From positions 1,674,001 to 1,738,000 of the forward strand of contig NC_082415.1 in the NCBI RefSeq assembly GCF_004011695.2: a stretch of DNA of 64,000 nt. The letters are read 5' to 3'. Positions 11,400 to 23,889 of the stretch are shown here, one piece after another. The notes under the pieces were generated by a model. That model was not told where the DNA came from. It did not search any database and saw only the letters and a program-made list of their open reading frames with translations. The first letter of the stretch is position 1; each line of letters begins with the position of its first letter. This DNA comes from Ascochyta rabiei. Lineage: Eukaryota > Ascomycota > Dothideomycetes > Pleosporales > Didymellaceae. The translations under genes were made by a program, and so were the position numbers.

Positions 11400-14300
11400 A
11401 TAATTAAGTAAAGGTATTTAGCCTTTTTAGTCTCCCCCTTTTTTAGACTTTAACCTTAACGTCTTATTACGCAGTCTAAGCAGTTACTTTATTGTTTTCT
11501 AGTATTGTTTCAGCGCTTCTTTAGAAAGATTTGTGCTAATTTCCTAGGAATTCTCTAAGTAAGGGAATCTTTCCCACTTAATAAGGTATTCCCACTCTCT
11601 GTTAGCTAATTGCCTTCTATTAAGGACTTTTTCCACATTCTACACCTTCTCTTCCCCCTTAACTATAGGTTCTTATATTTGTTCCTATATAATTAGAAGT
11701 TAACTTCTTACTGTGTATAGGTCTAGTAGTAACGCATAGAATACTAGATAGATCTCTTTTATTCCTAGCAGGTCTACTCTGTATGCACTAGGGCCGATCT
11801 AGGCCATAATAGTCCTAGGTCCTAGGTATTTCTAGTCTAGCTTCTTTTTTGGGTGTACTGTTCTAATGTTCTTACTAGATACTAGTACTTTGTCGCCTAC
11901 TTTAAAGGGTGCTAGTAGTCGTTTCTTATCTAAGTGTTTCTTTTAATACTTGTTTAACTTTTCTATGTTTACTTTGCAGGTAGCCTATAAGGCAATAACT
12001 CTAGCAGCTAATTCCTTTACAAGGGGAGATTCTCTACCTTTTAATGCTAAAGTAGGCTAATCTGTGCTCCTTAGATCTATACTGTAGTAGGCTTAGAAAG
12101 GTGTTATATTTATAGATGCGTAAATGCTATTATTATACGCAAATCCCCAATTAAAATCTATAGGGCCTAATTGTCTTATTCTAGAGTATAGTAGCAACGT
12201 AAGTACTGTTTAAGAGTCTAATTTTGCCTTTCTGTTTAGCTATCTGTCTGGGGATAATAGGCTAACGTTAAGACTTATCTTAAGTTTAAATAATTGTTAA
12301 AGGTTTCCTACGTCTTTGAGTTCATTAGAGGCCCCTAATCTAAGATAATTTGTGCTGGCGCGCTGTGTAAGCAGATAATTTCTCTAATCTAGGTGTATGC
12401 TAGATCTTTTCTATCCTAAATAGCCCTAGCCAGTATGTGGTGTGACATTTTAGTTAGTTTGTACACTACTACCAGTATAGAGTTATACACCAGCCTAGCC
12501 ACCTTACTTAGAGGTAATTCTGTAATAAAATCTATTGTTACGTCCTCCTATAGTTAGCTTAGCACTAGTAAAGGTTGTAATAACATGTATAGTTTGTGTT
12601 AGGCAGCAGTTAATCTCCTACATACTAAACAGTTATAGCAGTAGTTAGATATATCCTTAGTAATGCCCTTCTAGGTGTATCTGCGCTAAATCTTCTCTAA
12701 GGTTCTTTGTGCTCTAAAGTGTCCTAACATTAGGTTATTATAACGTTCTTTAATTACTTACAATTTATCTTTTAGCCTTATAAGTAAGATGCCCTTCTCC
12801 TTAGCTATATTGTCTTTTCCTAGGTTATTTTGTCCTATTTTAACGTTGCTTAACTCTTTTTTAGTGCTAGAGAGTTTGTCTGTGTTATCTAAGTCTGTTG
12901 TCAGCTCTGTGTGACTGTTCTCTCTTAACTCTTCTCTTTTAAGATCCCTTATTTCCTTTCTTCCTTTTGCAGACGAACAAAGGGTTATAGCTGCTACTAG
13001 AGGAGTATTAGGGTTCCTCCTAGTTAGGATCTCCTAAAGTAGTTGTATAAAAGCCTTATTGTACTTTTATAAGGGGTCTTATGCCTCTCTTATGTAATTA
13101 GGACGCTGTAAGGGTCTATGTACAGGGTTTGTAGACCCTAGGCAATAAGTAATTACAAAGTTAAACTTAGATAACACTAAGTATGCCCTTACTTGCTAAT
13201 AGCTAAGAACCTTTGTCTCTATAAATTACTTTAGGTTTTAGTAATCTGTTAAGATCTTAAAGAAGGTACTGTCTAAGTATCTTCGCTAATGCTGTAGGCT
13301 CTAGACAATTGCGAGAAGTTCCTGGTTGTAAGTATTGTAGTTGTACTCTGCTTAGATTAACTTCTTTAAATAGAAGTCCACAGGCCTCTATTGGGCTGGT
13401 TTTCCCTCCCTAGGGACTAGTTAACTGAGGATTCCTGAGATAGCGCCTCTAGAGGCATCTACTTCTATCCTAGTCTGTCTCCTAGGTATAAAATAAACTA
13501 AGATAGGTACGTTAATAAATAAGTCCTTTATATTCTAGAAAGCTTATAGGGATTCTTTACTTAGCTTAAGAGGCTAACTCTCCTCCTTCCTTATTACTCG
13601 ACTAGATTTAGCCAAATTTGGCCCTTTCTAGGTTAATTAGGTTAATAGCAAGGCTAATTTAGAAAACCCTGTAATAAACCTCTAATAGTAGTATATAAAG
13701 CCTATAAATACTTAGATATTACAAACTATACGCAGAATTAGCTATTCTTAGATTGTTTTAACCCTGTCTAGGTTAATGCTTACCCCTTTAGGTAAGACTA
13801 TGTACCTAAGGTACTCTATACATTAACAGTGCTATTTATACTTATCTAAGCGCACATAGAGGTTTGCTTTGTAAAGCCTCTCTAAGACCTCCTTAACATG
13901 TCTAATGTAGTCTTCCTCTGTCTTAGAGTATACTAATATGTTGTGTAGATACACAATATAAGTTACATTAACTAATCCTATTAGTGCCTTGTTTATGTAG
14001 GCCTAAAATTAGGCAGGAGCATTTGTAAGTCTAAATTGCATTACTGTGTACTTAAAATGTCTATACCTAGTTTAAAAGTAGTCTTCTACTTATCCCCTTC
14101 CTTAATTTAGATATAGTAATATGCCTTGCGTACATCTAGTTTAGTATAGAACTTAGCTTACGCTAGTTGTTCTAGTAACTCTATAATTAGTGGCAATAGA
14201 TAGCAGTTTTTAACTGTTATCTTGTTTAGACCTCTATAGTCTACACACAGTTGTAGGTTGCTGTCTTTCTTCTTTAAAAAGAGAATAGGCGCCCCTGCTG

Positions 14301-16380
14301 GCGACCTTAAGTGTTATATCCAGCTACGTTGTAGATATTCTACCAGATACTTCCTAAGTATCTCTAGTTCTGTTGCGGATAACCTGTATAATAGTTAGTA
14401 GAGGGGAGTAGCTCCTTCTGTAATATTAATTACCAGGTTATGCTCTCTATGCTCTAGTAGGACCTAATTATTATCCTCTATTCCTAAGTGCGCATATTCG
14501 CGATACACTTCTAGAATTAGGCCCTTTTTAGTAGATATTAGGTTGTGTGTACCTACTAAGTTTACTATACACACATAAACGTCTAATAAGGGACTTCTTA
14601 TAGTGCGTTTAAACTCTTTAGCATCTTCTAACGCTAATTTCTCTATTTTAGGAGAGTCCCTATACTTCTTCCCTTAGAAGAGCATGCACTAGCTTAAATA
14701 GCTTAGCTTAGGGTTTGTCTAGTTAATCTAGGGTAATCTAAGGTATATCTTGTACCTTTATAGGTCTGTAACTACAAAAGGTATCTGTTAGACCTCCTGT
14801 CTTCCACAGGAGTTAACAATAGATACTTCTACTGTAGTTACTCTGTAGATAGGCAATTCTGCTCTGCCTACACCTTTAGCCACTATTTTATTTAATAGTG
14901 TAACCTCTAGATCCTGCTCCTTTGCTAGGAGAACTAAAATTAAGTTTAGTTGTAACCCTCTATCTATTAGGGCCTCTACGTTCTCTACGTTGCCTATAGA
15001 TGCTTTAACAGTAAGTAGGCGTGTGTGTTCTAGGTACACTGCCTTATAAAGAGAGATAATCTCCTTCTTCTTCTTCTTAGACATTTTAATATAGGCTACA
15101 AGAGAGGAGATTAGCTCTTAGGTCCCTTGTCTTTTCCTAACTTATCTAGAGCGGGGTCTTTCTGGTTTAACTTTAGCTTTAGGCAGTTAGGGCAGTAGTA
15201 ACTAGTTTCTCCGCACTTAAGGCACGCGTTTTAGGCCTTGTGTAGCCTATCTCAGCCCTTTTTGCCCTTTACTAGCTCCTTGCGGAACTTCTTAGACTTA
15301 AACAACTTTTTTAGGGTTTTTGTGTTCCCCTCTAACCTAGAGTTACTGAATTAGCGCTTCTGTAGTCCTTTGTTAGTTGTCTTGCCCTTAGCTAGAGTCT
15401 TCTTAGGTAGCTGTTGGCCATGCTAACCTAGTCTCCAGCTAATAATGTTAGCTTGTTCCTCCACCTTTAGGATTATGTCCCTTTAATTATAGAGGATAAG
15501 GAACAAGTCCTTTTATATGCTAGGGAGCAGTACAGTAATATATTCTAGGACTTAAAGCTCTAGTATATGTAAGTTGCCTAGTTCCTCCTATAGTAGACGC
15601 ATAAAGTCCAGCAGATCTATAGGGAACTAAGATTTCTGCTGCTTATATTGCTTTAAGGATTTATACGCCGCTTACTTGTGTTTAGCTGGCGTTTATAGAG
15701 CATCTAGTATAATTCTTTTTAGCTCTTGCTATATTAGTTCCTAGGTTAGCTAATTACAGCAGTTAGTTGTGTAGTAGGCCTACTACAACGTCTTTAGGTT
15801 CTCTAAGAGGTACCTTATGTTAAAGTTAATCTTTTGTTCCTCTATAAGGAAATTAACTAGGGATTAGAGGAAGTATCCTTTATAATCTCTCTCCTAATAG
15901 TTGTATTTAGCGCAGTTACGCTTTACATACTTCGGTAGGGGTTTAGGTTGTAGAAGGTTTACAGATAGGGAAGATTGTAGTTTCTCTACCTCTTCTAGTA
16001 CTTTTTAGAAGGATAGGATTATTACTAGATCTCCTTTGTTATATTTGCGTCTAAGTTTGCAAAGAGAAGAAAGTTCCTTGCAGTCTTTTGTCTCTTACAA
16101 CTATTTGCGCAAGTTTTCTAACTCCTGTTATTAATTACCTACTTTTAGGCTATTCTGGCCTTCTCTAGCTAAAGCTGCCCTACAGATATAAATTCTAGGG
16201 TAAGGTGTACTGCCTAGAGGACCTATAGATCCTCTTAAGGCACTATAGACATATAGTGTCTGTTAAGGTATCTCCTTATCTATAGAGGGAGGTGTTCCCT
16301 TACACTCTACTAGCTCTCCTATAGGTAGGTTGTCTTAGTCCCTCTCTAAAGACAGTAAGCCTAGATAATTTGGTTTAAGA
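11400..16380 (-). pseudogene. Gypsy A1 gag-pol relic
   Basis: On the minus strand Gag covers about 16380-15100 with a zinc knuckle near 15235-15170 (CxxC, Tyr for His, C). A 98-codon uninterrupted stretch at 14788-15084 is the retropepsin-like protease (VEALIDRGLQLNLILV). It survives because it has almost no Gln or Trp codons. RT follows at about 14310-13700 ([30 protein letters not shown]), RNase H at about 13560-13100, and integrase at about 12800-12000. The remaining 3' part to about 11400 is a C-terminal tail. Stops are RIP-type. The protease shows D-R-G where D-S/T-G is usual, in both copies of this family. Confidence 0.85.
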
Positions 16381-16430
16381 CTTATAGTAGCTTAGGTCTA
16401 TCTTTAATTATAATGTAAGGGTAATTAGAA

Positions 16431-16632
16431 TATAAAGAGTATATAAAGCGATTATAAGGGAGGATAGGGTTAAAGAGGATAGTAGGTGTATTAAGGTACG
16501 TAGTGTGTAGTAACAAGACTAATTGCTAAAGTATTAGCGATAACCTCAGACACCTTTATATAGTCCGGGCTGACTAGCCCTATAGTAGCTCGCTAAGACT
16601 AGTAGAGGTACCCCTAGGCCTAGCGCCTAACA
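16431..16632 (-). repeat. Gypsy A1 LTR (5' relative to gag-pol)
   Basis: 202 bp, TATAAAGAG to GCGCCTAACA. The first TGT has become TAT, a RIP-type change. TSD ATTAG follows at 16633-16637. Confidence 0.92.
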
Positions 16633-16637
16633 ATTAG

Positions 16638-17315
16638 ACGCAAACCTACTATAGGAAATAGAGCTAGAGATTGTAAGGGCAGTAGTGTACCTACACAACT
16701 AAACACTAAGGTTATTAAACAACTAGAAAACACCCTATAATGTGTTCTTTACCTATACAGCTTAACTAGCTAGCCTAAATATATAAAGTAGGAAACTAAA
16801 CTAGGTATATCTAAAAGTATATATATGTAAAGCCTTTACTCTTATAAGTAACACCCTTTAAGGAAAATTATAACTCTAGTAACTAGATCTAAGAGTATAG
16901 GTAGGATACCTAGTAGGATACTAATCCTTAAACATATATTAGATATAGATTCTAACCTTAGTAAAAGTTATTAGCATAAGAGAAGTAATCTTTAATAAAG
17001 ATACTGTCTTTAGTAGCTAGACTTAGGACCTAATAGACAACCTTATTCATAGCACTCTTAAAGAGATAGCAACATAGACAAGAAGCGTAGAGCTTCTGCC
17101 TCTACCCTAAAATAAGGCTAAAATCTAGTTATTCTATAAGGACAACACTATAACACACTTAAATACTACAGAAGATTAACTAGGTTATAATAATAGACAG
17201 AAAGCTAGACATATATATCTAACTCCTCCCCTAACTCTGCTACTAGATACGTTGTTAATAAACATACTGTTATTATCCTAGTTAGCAAGAGGTAACAGCT
17301 AATTAGGAGTTGGCA
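16638..17315 (+). pseudogene. Copia 1 integrase C-terminal block
   Basis: Directly after the gypsy A1 target duplication the frame reads as copia integrase C-terminal sequence (EIVRAVVYLHN, then TPYNVFFTYTA). It continues the block that ended at 9335. It is interrupted at 17315-17320 by gypsy C and resumes at 25513 with the copia linker and RT. Stops are RIP-type. Confidence 0.82.
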
Positions 17316-17320
17316 GGTAG

Positions 17321-17519
17321 TGTCACGAGTATTCTCCCTACGCCAGGAGATACCTTAGCTAGGTCCTAGGCTAAGCCCGGGGACCTACCGGCCACACACG
17401 TATATAATATTCACAAACCTTAAGACTTATTTATTAAGGATTTGTCTTATCTCTTAAATATTACCCTATTATTCGTCCTATCTTGCTCTGCTCTATTACC
17501 TGCCTACAGTGCCCTTACA
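17321..17519 (+). repeat. Gypsy C 5' LTR (199 bp)
   Basis: Starts TGTCACGAGTATTCTCC and ends TGCCCTTACA. It contains CGTATATAATATTC as a clear TATA box and pairs with 25309-25507. Confidence 0.94.
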
Positions 17520-17710
17520 ATTCAAATCCTTCTATACTCCTCTTAGAACAGGCAGCTAATTAGCAGCAGAGGAGCGGGAAAAACCTAGCTATTACGATGG
17601 CAGGAGGACGACACAACCTCTGCTTAACCACTAGCAACGTAGAAGAGCTACCCCCTTGCAATGACCCTAGTTAGGAGCCGGACGCTTAACAACGCAACAA
17701 CGCACTTAGG

Positions 17711-20700
17711 GTGTCGCTATTGCCTATAGAGCTACCACTTAACCCTTACATTAGGGGCGAGTTAGACGCTACAACAGCAGGCGTTACAACACTAGACGTC
17801 CTAACGCTACGCGCCACACAACCTACAATAGAATTGCTACAAGCTTCTATCCTGTTGTTGCTAGAAGCACTTAATAAGGCACAACTGTCTAGTGCCACTA
17901 AGCGGGAGATTGAAATCTAGTAACAATAATTTAACTAGGCAGTTAAAACCCTACAACAGATGTATGCCAGACAAGCACTAGGTAGCTAACGCCCAGCGTT
18001 TAACAAGGCCAGCAGAATAATGCAAGTCCTTAACAATGTTTAGCCTAAGCTAAAACTTAGGACAGATAACAAGCCTCTATTAACCTAGTAGGTGGACTAG
18101 TAGATTAAGGATATAGACACGGCGTTCTAGTACACTTAAGTACTTAAAGACTCTGTAACCTGTACCTACTAGATTATAGGCACTATCTACTATAGTGTCT
18201 ACTAGGAATTAATTTAACAACATATTAACAAGGGATTAATCTAGACCTAGGCCAACCTCTGCGTGGAAGAGGAGCAGCTTGTCTAAGACCTAGTCTTCAC
18301 ACAGTATAAAAACTACAACAAGTACTTTAACTATAAATAGAAGTCTAACAATTTAGTTAACACCTTTCTAATAAAGTTAAATAAGTAGGAGTCTCTACTG
18401 CCCTGTAACTTTATAAAGTTTAAAGACAGCAGTAACAACTATAAGTTTAAGATAGCATTTGTGTAGAGCCTTACGCCCCCTACACTCTAACGTAAAATCT
18501 AGTAGAACAGCAGTCTAGAACATATTACTAAGTAGGCAGAGTTTAAACAGGCCCTCTAAAACGCAGAAACCTTAACATTTACCTTAAACTTAGGGTTGCG
18601 GACTAAAAGTAGTGGTAGAAACAAGAGACTTCTTTCTTTAGACGCTAGGAGAAAATTTAAAAGGCATAACAGTTAGGCGTTAACCCCCTCTAGGAGCAAC
18701 ACTAGGAAACACCTAGGAGACCCCTAGCTGACGACTAGTGCCGCCAATTCATTAGGCAGAAGATAGAACCCTAAGGGAAACAACTATTAATAATCCTAAG
18801 GTTAACCACAGAACTAGGGACAACAGCCCTAGGGATACCAGCAGCGGGGCTATTAGAGAGGCTGTGGAGGCAGCTATCAACATTCTAGTGGCAAGCTAAA
18901 TCTAGGAAATAGCAAGCCCTAGTTACTAACCTGTCCTACCTGCAGCTAGGGTTAGAAACTAAGAGGAAACAAACCTGCATAACGGTTATAGTCTAGCTTA
19001 ACAACGCTAACAGTAACCCTAGAACCCTCTAGGCTCTGTACAACTTAGGCTTAGAGCTAAACCTTATTACTAAGGATGCAGCTAGGGACTTAGGGCTTAA
19101 CTTAACAGGCACTAACTAACAACTAAAGGCTGTGGTCCTAGACAACACAGAGCTGTCCTTAACTAACTAGTACTAGTTAACAGTAGTCTGCCACAACAGC
19201 AAAGGAGTACCTAAGACAATTAGACTAACTAAGTACTAGTCTATATTATTTGTTAGGTACAACCTAGTCCTAGGTTACCTATAGCTAGCTAAGGCAGACC
19301 TGTGTATCTGTTTCTTAGCAGGAACCTACAAGTAGTTTGCTAACAACGCTAAGAGAGTCTAGCTGTTAACAGCTAAACAATTATTTAGTAAACTAGGTCT
19401 AGGTAAGCAGCTATATCTGCTATATCTTAGGAGCCTAAATATAGACAGTCTAACAGACGCCTACTAGGCGGAGGCTAGACAGACATTAGAGGCAGCTTAT
19501 CTCGCTAAACAGTTAAGAATTATAGCAGTGGGACTTAACAGCAGCACTATCCTAGAAGACAACGCCTTAGACGTAGAAGAACTTAAGTACGTGCCTAAAC
19601 ACCTCTATTACAAATAGTTTGCCTTTAGCAAACAGCAAATAAGCGTGTTAGCACTATACTAGGAGTACAACTACTCTATTAAGATTAAGGATAGAGCTAA
19701 AGTTTCTAACCTCCTAATCTATAACCTGTCTTGCAGGGAGCTAGACATCCTCTAGGAGTACCTTAAGACAGCACAGGAGAAGGGCTAGATCTGCCTAAGC
19801 AAGTCGCCGGCAGGTGCCCCTATCCTGTTTGTCCCTAAGTTAGACAGCACTATAAGACTATGTGTTAACTATTAGGGATTAAACAGGGTAACTATTAAGA
19901 ACTAGTACCCTATACCGCTGGTTAGCAAGATAATAGACTACCTATTAAAAGTAAAGGTCTTTACTAAGCTAGATCTACGTAACACCTACTATAGGCTCTA
20001 GATTAAGGAAGGTAATAAGTAGAAGACTGCGTTTAAGACACAGTACAGTTATTTTAAATACCTAGTAATGCCTTTTAGCCTAGCGAACGCGCTAGGCACA
20101 TTTTAATCCTACATCTACTAAGCCCTAGGAGGCCTACTAGATAGAACCTGCGTGGTCTACCTTAATAACATCCTTATCTACTCCTAGGACAAGAAGGACT
20201 ACAACAAGCATGTTAAGGAGGTCCTAGATTGCCTAGTTAAGTAGGGAATGCTTGCAAAGGCAAGCAAGTGTGTCTTCTCTAGCAAGTTAGTAGAGTTTCT
20301 AGGATTTATTATTACACCAGAAGGCGTAGTTATAGACCCTGAGAGGGTCCACACTATTACTAAATAGCTAGAGTCGTTAAGCTACAAGGACATTTAAGTG
20401 TTCTTAGGCTTTGCTAACTTCTATTAATAATTTATTTTTAACTACTTAGGAATGGTCTAGCTGCTTATAGACTATATAACAGCCACCTAGAATCTAACAG
20501 AGGACTAGGGGGTCCCTAGTCTAGAACAAGGGAAGGTAAGACTAAGGAAAAGCTAAAAGGGACTAACAAAATGGTACAAACTATGGCACTGGCTAGAGGA
20601 AGCCTACACGGTGTTCCTTGCGATTAGGGAGAAGTTTATAAAAGCCCTAGTGCTACAACACTTTAACCCTAACAAGCCTATTATTACCCTTATAGATGCG

Positions 20701-23000
20701 TTAGACTTTGCTATAGCAGCTATCCTGTTACAACCCTAGACGTCTAAAGTAGCAACAGAGCAGCACTAGAAACTAGTAGCGTTCTGGAGCTAGAAGTTCT
20801 AAGGTCTATCTATTAGATGGCATACCTATAACAAGGAACTCATAGTAATTATTAAAGCTTTTAGGCAGTAGAGGCATTACCTTAAACACGCCCCTACAAT
20901 AATCTAGGTACTCTTAGACTATAATAACCTAAGGTACTTTATAATAACAAAGGAGCTCTCTCTAAAATAAGCCTGTTAGGCGGAAGAGCTAGTAAGGTTT
21001 AACTTTAAAGTTAAATATAAGCTAGGACTAGAGAACGCAGCAGACAGTCCCTTAAGACGTCTAGATTACGCATAAGGTCTTAAAGTTAGGGAACAGTAAG
21101 CCCTTAGGGACGCTATGCTACCTACCTTATAACAGAAGCTTTAGATCTAGATAATTTAAAAGTCTAGGGCTTAAAAAGATGTATAGGAAACATCTAGGAG
21201 TAAAATACCTATAAAAGACCTAGCAGAAGTCTAATAACTGCCTAAAATTGTCCCTAAGGAATTCTGCTAACATTAGATTAGCCTTAGAGACTTGTCTCCT
21301 CTAGCCCTCAACCCTCTATCCAATTGCTATTAGAGCCAGGGTTAATCTAAAGACACTAAAGCCAGGGGACTAGACTTTAACGTTGCAGAATCTCTCCTTT
21401 GTAGCCTAGACAACAGAGTTAGCGCCCCTACACACCTTGCGAACAAAGCTACGTAGGGAGATTCTGCTTACTCCTTAGAAACCCTAGAACTCCTAATAGA
21501 TTTTGTTAAGTAAATCTAGCGACAGGACGCAGCATACCCTGTGAACTAGTTATTAACAACCTAGACAGACAGCAGAGCGAAGAAGGGACAGCACTATTAG
21601 GAGGTTAACCCTAGTAGGACCTTACGTAGAAGTGGGAAAGTTTAGATTCCTAACAATATTACACTGCGCTAAACCATCCTTTTAAGGAATTATAATAACC
21701 CTATAGGGAGTTACTACGGCATAGATAAGACCGCTAAAGTACTAAAGAGAAAGTACTATTGGCTGTAACTAATAAAGGACGTACATAAGTACATGTAAAG
21801 GTGTTCTACGTGCTAACTGCATAAGATTAGGAGGCATAAGCTGTAGGGATTGCTTACACTATTACTAGTGCTAAACACAGCCTAGTAGCACTTCTCCCTT
21901 AACTTTATAACAGACCTACTAAAGTTAATAGACACTAAGAGGAATAAGTATAACTCTATACTGGTCCTTATAGACCACTTTAGCAAGTACGTCTAGTACC
22001 TACCCTACACTAAGACAATTACTGCCTAACGCCTAGCTAAGCGGCTTATAGAGCAGAGCTTTTTAAAGCAAGAACTACTAGATACGTTATTATTAGATTA
22101 AGGTTTAGTGTTTACTAGTTGATTCTAGTCTAATATATACTACTACCTTAAAATTAACCACTAATTAAGTATAGCTTTCTACCCCTAGACAGATAGGTAG
22201 ACAGAGCAATAAAACTAGAAGTTGGAAACGTACCTCTGTATATACATAAACTACTAACAGGATAACTAGGTAGACCTTCTACTATACGCTAAGTACGCCT
22301 ATAACTCTAAAGCTTACTGTACTTACAGAGAATCTCCTATAAAGGTCGCCTTTAGCACAGACTCTAAAGGATTTAACAGGATGCCTAATAAGCACTAGCT
22401 ACAAAAACCCTAAACTGTCTATAATAAGGACAAGGTAACACCAGAACTACGCTGGCAGGTTGCTAGCCGCCTATTAAACTAGCATAAAATATAGAAAACA
22501 GTAAAGGAGGCCTTAGAGTACGTATAAAAAGGCAACGCCTAGTAGTATAACACAAAACAGTCTAAACAACACTTTGCTAAGAGAGACTCTATTCTCCTTC
22601 AAGCTAAGAACCTAATAACAAGCCGTCCTTCTAAGGAGTTTAACGCTTAATACCTTAGGCCATTTGTAGTAATTAAGAAGATAGGTAAGCTGGCATACAA
22701 ACTAAAGCTGCCCCTATCTATAGACAGAGTGCACCTAGTGTTTAACATATTACTCCTTAAGCACTAGAGGGAACCCCTCGCAAGTAATAGGTTCTAGCCA
22801 GGTCCTATTAGTATACCAGAAGACGTCTTACCTAGTAATAGGTTTAAAGTTAAAGGTATACTGTTATACAGAGATACTACTGCCTAGAGAAGAGAGTATA
22901 GGGTTAAGTAGCTAGGTTGGCTGAATAAAGAAGCCACCTGGGAACCACTTAAGAACCTTAACCACTGCGATCAGATCCTTTAGGATTATCACTAATACGC
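17711..23000 (+). pseudogene. Gypsy C gag-pol relic with C-terminal chromodomain
   Basis: The first 69 codons after 17711 are free of stops (Gag N-terminus; GTG at 17711, possibly a mutated ATG). Gag continues to about 18900. Protease lies near 19030-19160, RT at about 19790-20400 (KVFTKLDLRNTYYRL; YLDD changed to YLNN near 20160), and RNase H at 20560-21060. Integrase covers about 21640-22420, with a zinc finger near 21780-21830 (VHKYM..RCSTC) and FITDLL in the core. A chromodomain sits at about 22870-22995 (REYRVKWLGWLNKEATWEPL, reading one stop as Trp). Chromodomains of this kind steer integration to heterochromatin. Stops are RIP-type, so the element is dead. Confidence 0.88.
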
Positions 23001-23239
23001 TTAGGCAGGTAATCCATTAAGAGTAGGCTGCCCTACGACTAACAGACTGGCACAACTAAAGCAAAAGAGGGGACATCCTTAGAAGTCCGCCTTATGAACC
23101 CTACTCTAAAATAGCTAATAGAAAAGTAAGGATGGATAGTCCTAGGACTTGTGCGACTAGAGGCCGAAGGAGGCCTAGCGTCCATCTAATACATTACTAG
23201 CAAAGACTAGCACATTTATAGAAGAGGAGAGTTTTATTA

Positions 23240-23886
23240 TTATCTACTAGCCTGTTAAGAAGTATTACGGAAATGGAGGGTCTTTAGGACCACAACCACA
23301 GCTTAAACAGCTCCTCCGCAACCCTTAGAAGGGCTCATCTCAAAGGAGGGGCTGCGACGACGACAACCACCTAGGGTGGGTTTAGTTAGAGACAACAAAA
23401 ACCGCTTAAAAGGAGCTAACAGAGCCTAAACAGCAGAAGGCAGGTTAGTACTATAGTAGTACCACCGCTTTTCCGCGTTGTAAGCACCACCCATCTTCTA
23501 GAAGTAATCCTTAATTATGCTGTTAATTACAACGTTGTTAGGAAGCTTTACACTAATAGTCCTAACTGTAGCCTACACTAAGTTAGCTCCGTATAAGAAA
23601 GAGAGGGAGGAAAAACACCTACAATGTACCGCTTAAGGTTATACAACTAAGAAACCTAATAGGCTTAAGCGTACTTAGTCTTGCTTAGACTAAACTTGTT
23701 AATACAGCAATAAACTACAGTATTATAGGCAACAAAGCTGTTATAATAAGCCTTAGCGTAGTTATAGGCAGTCTGCTAGTACGCCTACACCTAAGCAATC
23801 ACGTCGTTGTTAGTTGCCTAGTTACCTTAAGCAACTGTCTTATTATTTGTCTTACAGAGGGCACGCTTAATTAAGAAATTAAGCAT
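23240..23886 (-). pseudogene. Antisense accessory gene of gypsy C (two exons)
   Basis: On the strand opposite to pol, ATG at 23886 starts MLNFLIKRALCKTNNKTVA, followed by a Tyr/Asn/Gln-rich stretch if TAG/TAA are read as Gln or Trp. After about 89 codons there is a short intron (acceptor GCTAACTTAG ending at 23578; donor GTGTTT at 23618 or GTAGGT at 23622; only the first keeps frame). Exon 2 reads WATVRTISVKLPNNVVIN, then AYNAEKRWYYYSTNLPSA, and ends in a Ser/Pro/Cys-rich tail (SPSKGCGGAV). It converges on the chromodomain end of pol. I do not recognise a family. Layout, size and Cys-containing tail resemble the antisense genes of gypsy A and B. Confidence 0.55.
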
Positions 23887-23889
23887 GTT

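Larger units (their letters stand above)
9336..16632 (-). mobile_element. Gypsy A1: Ty3/gypsy element inserted in copia 1
   Basis: Two 202-bp LTRs (9336-9537, 16431-16632) are bordered by a perfect ATTAG target duplication (9331-9335 and 16633-16637) lying in the copia 1 integrase. Total length is 7.3 kb. Gag-pol is on the minus strand and an extra gene is on the plus strand near the element's 3' end. A second copy of the same family, A2, occupies 49171-56408 in the opposite orientation. Confidence 0.95.
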
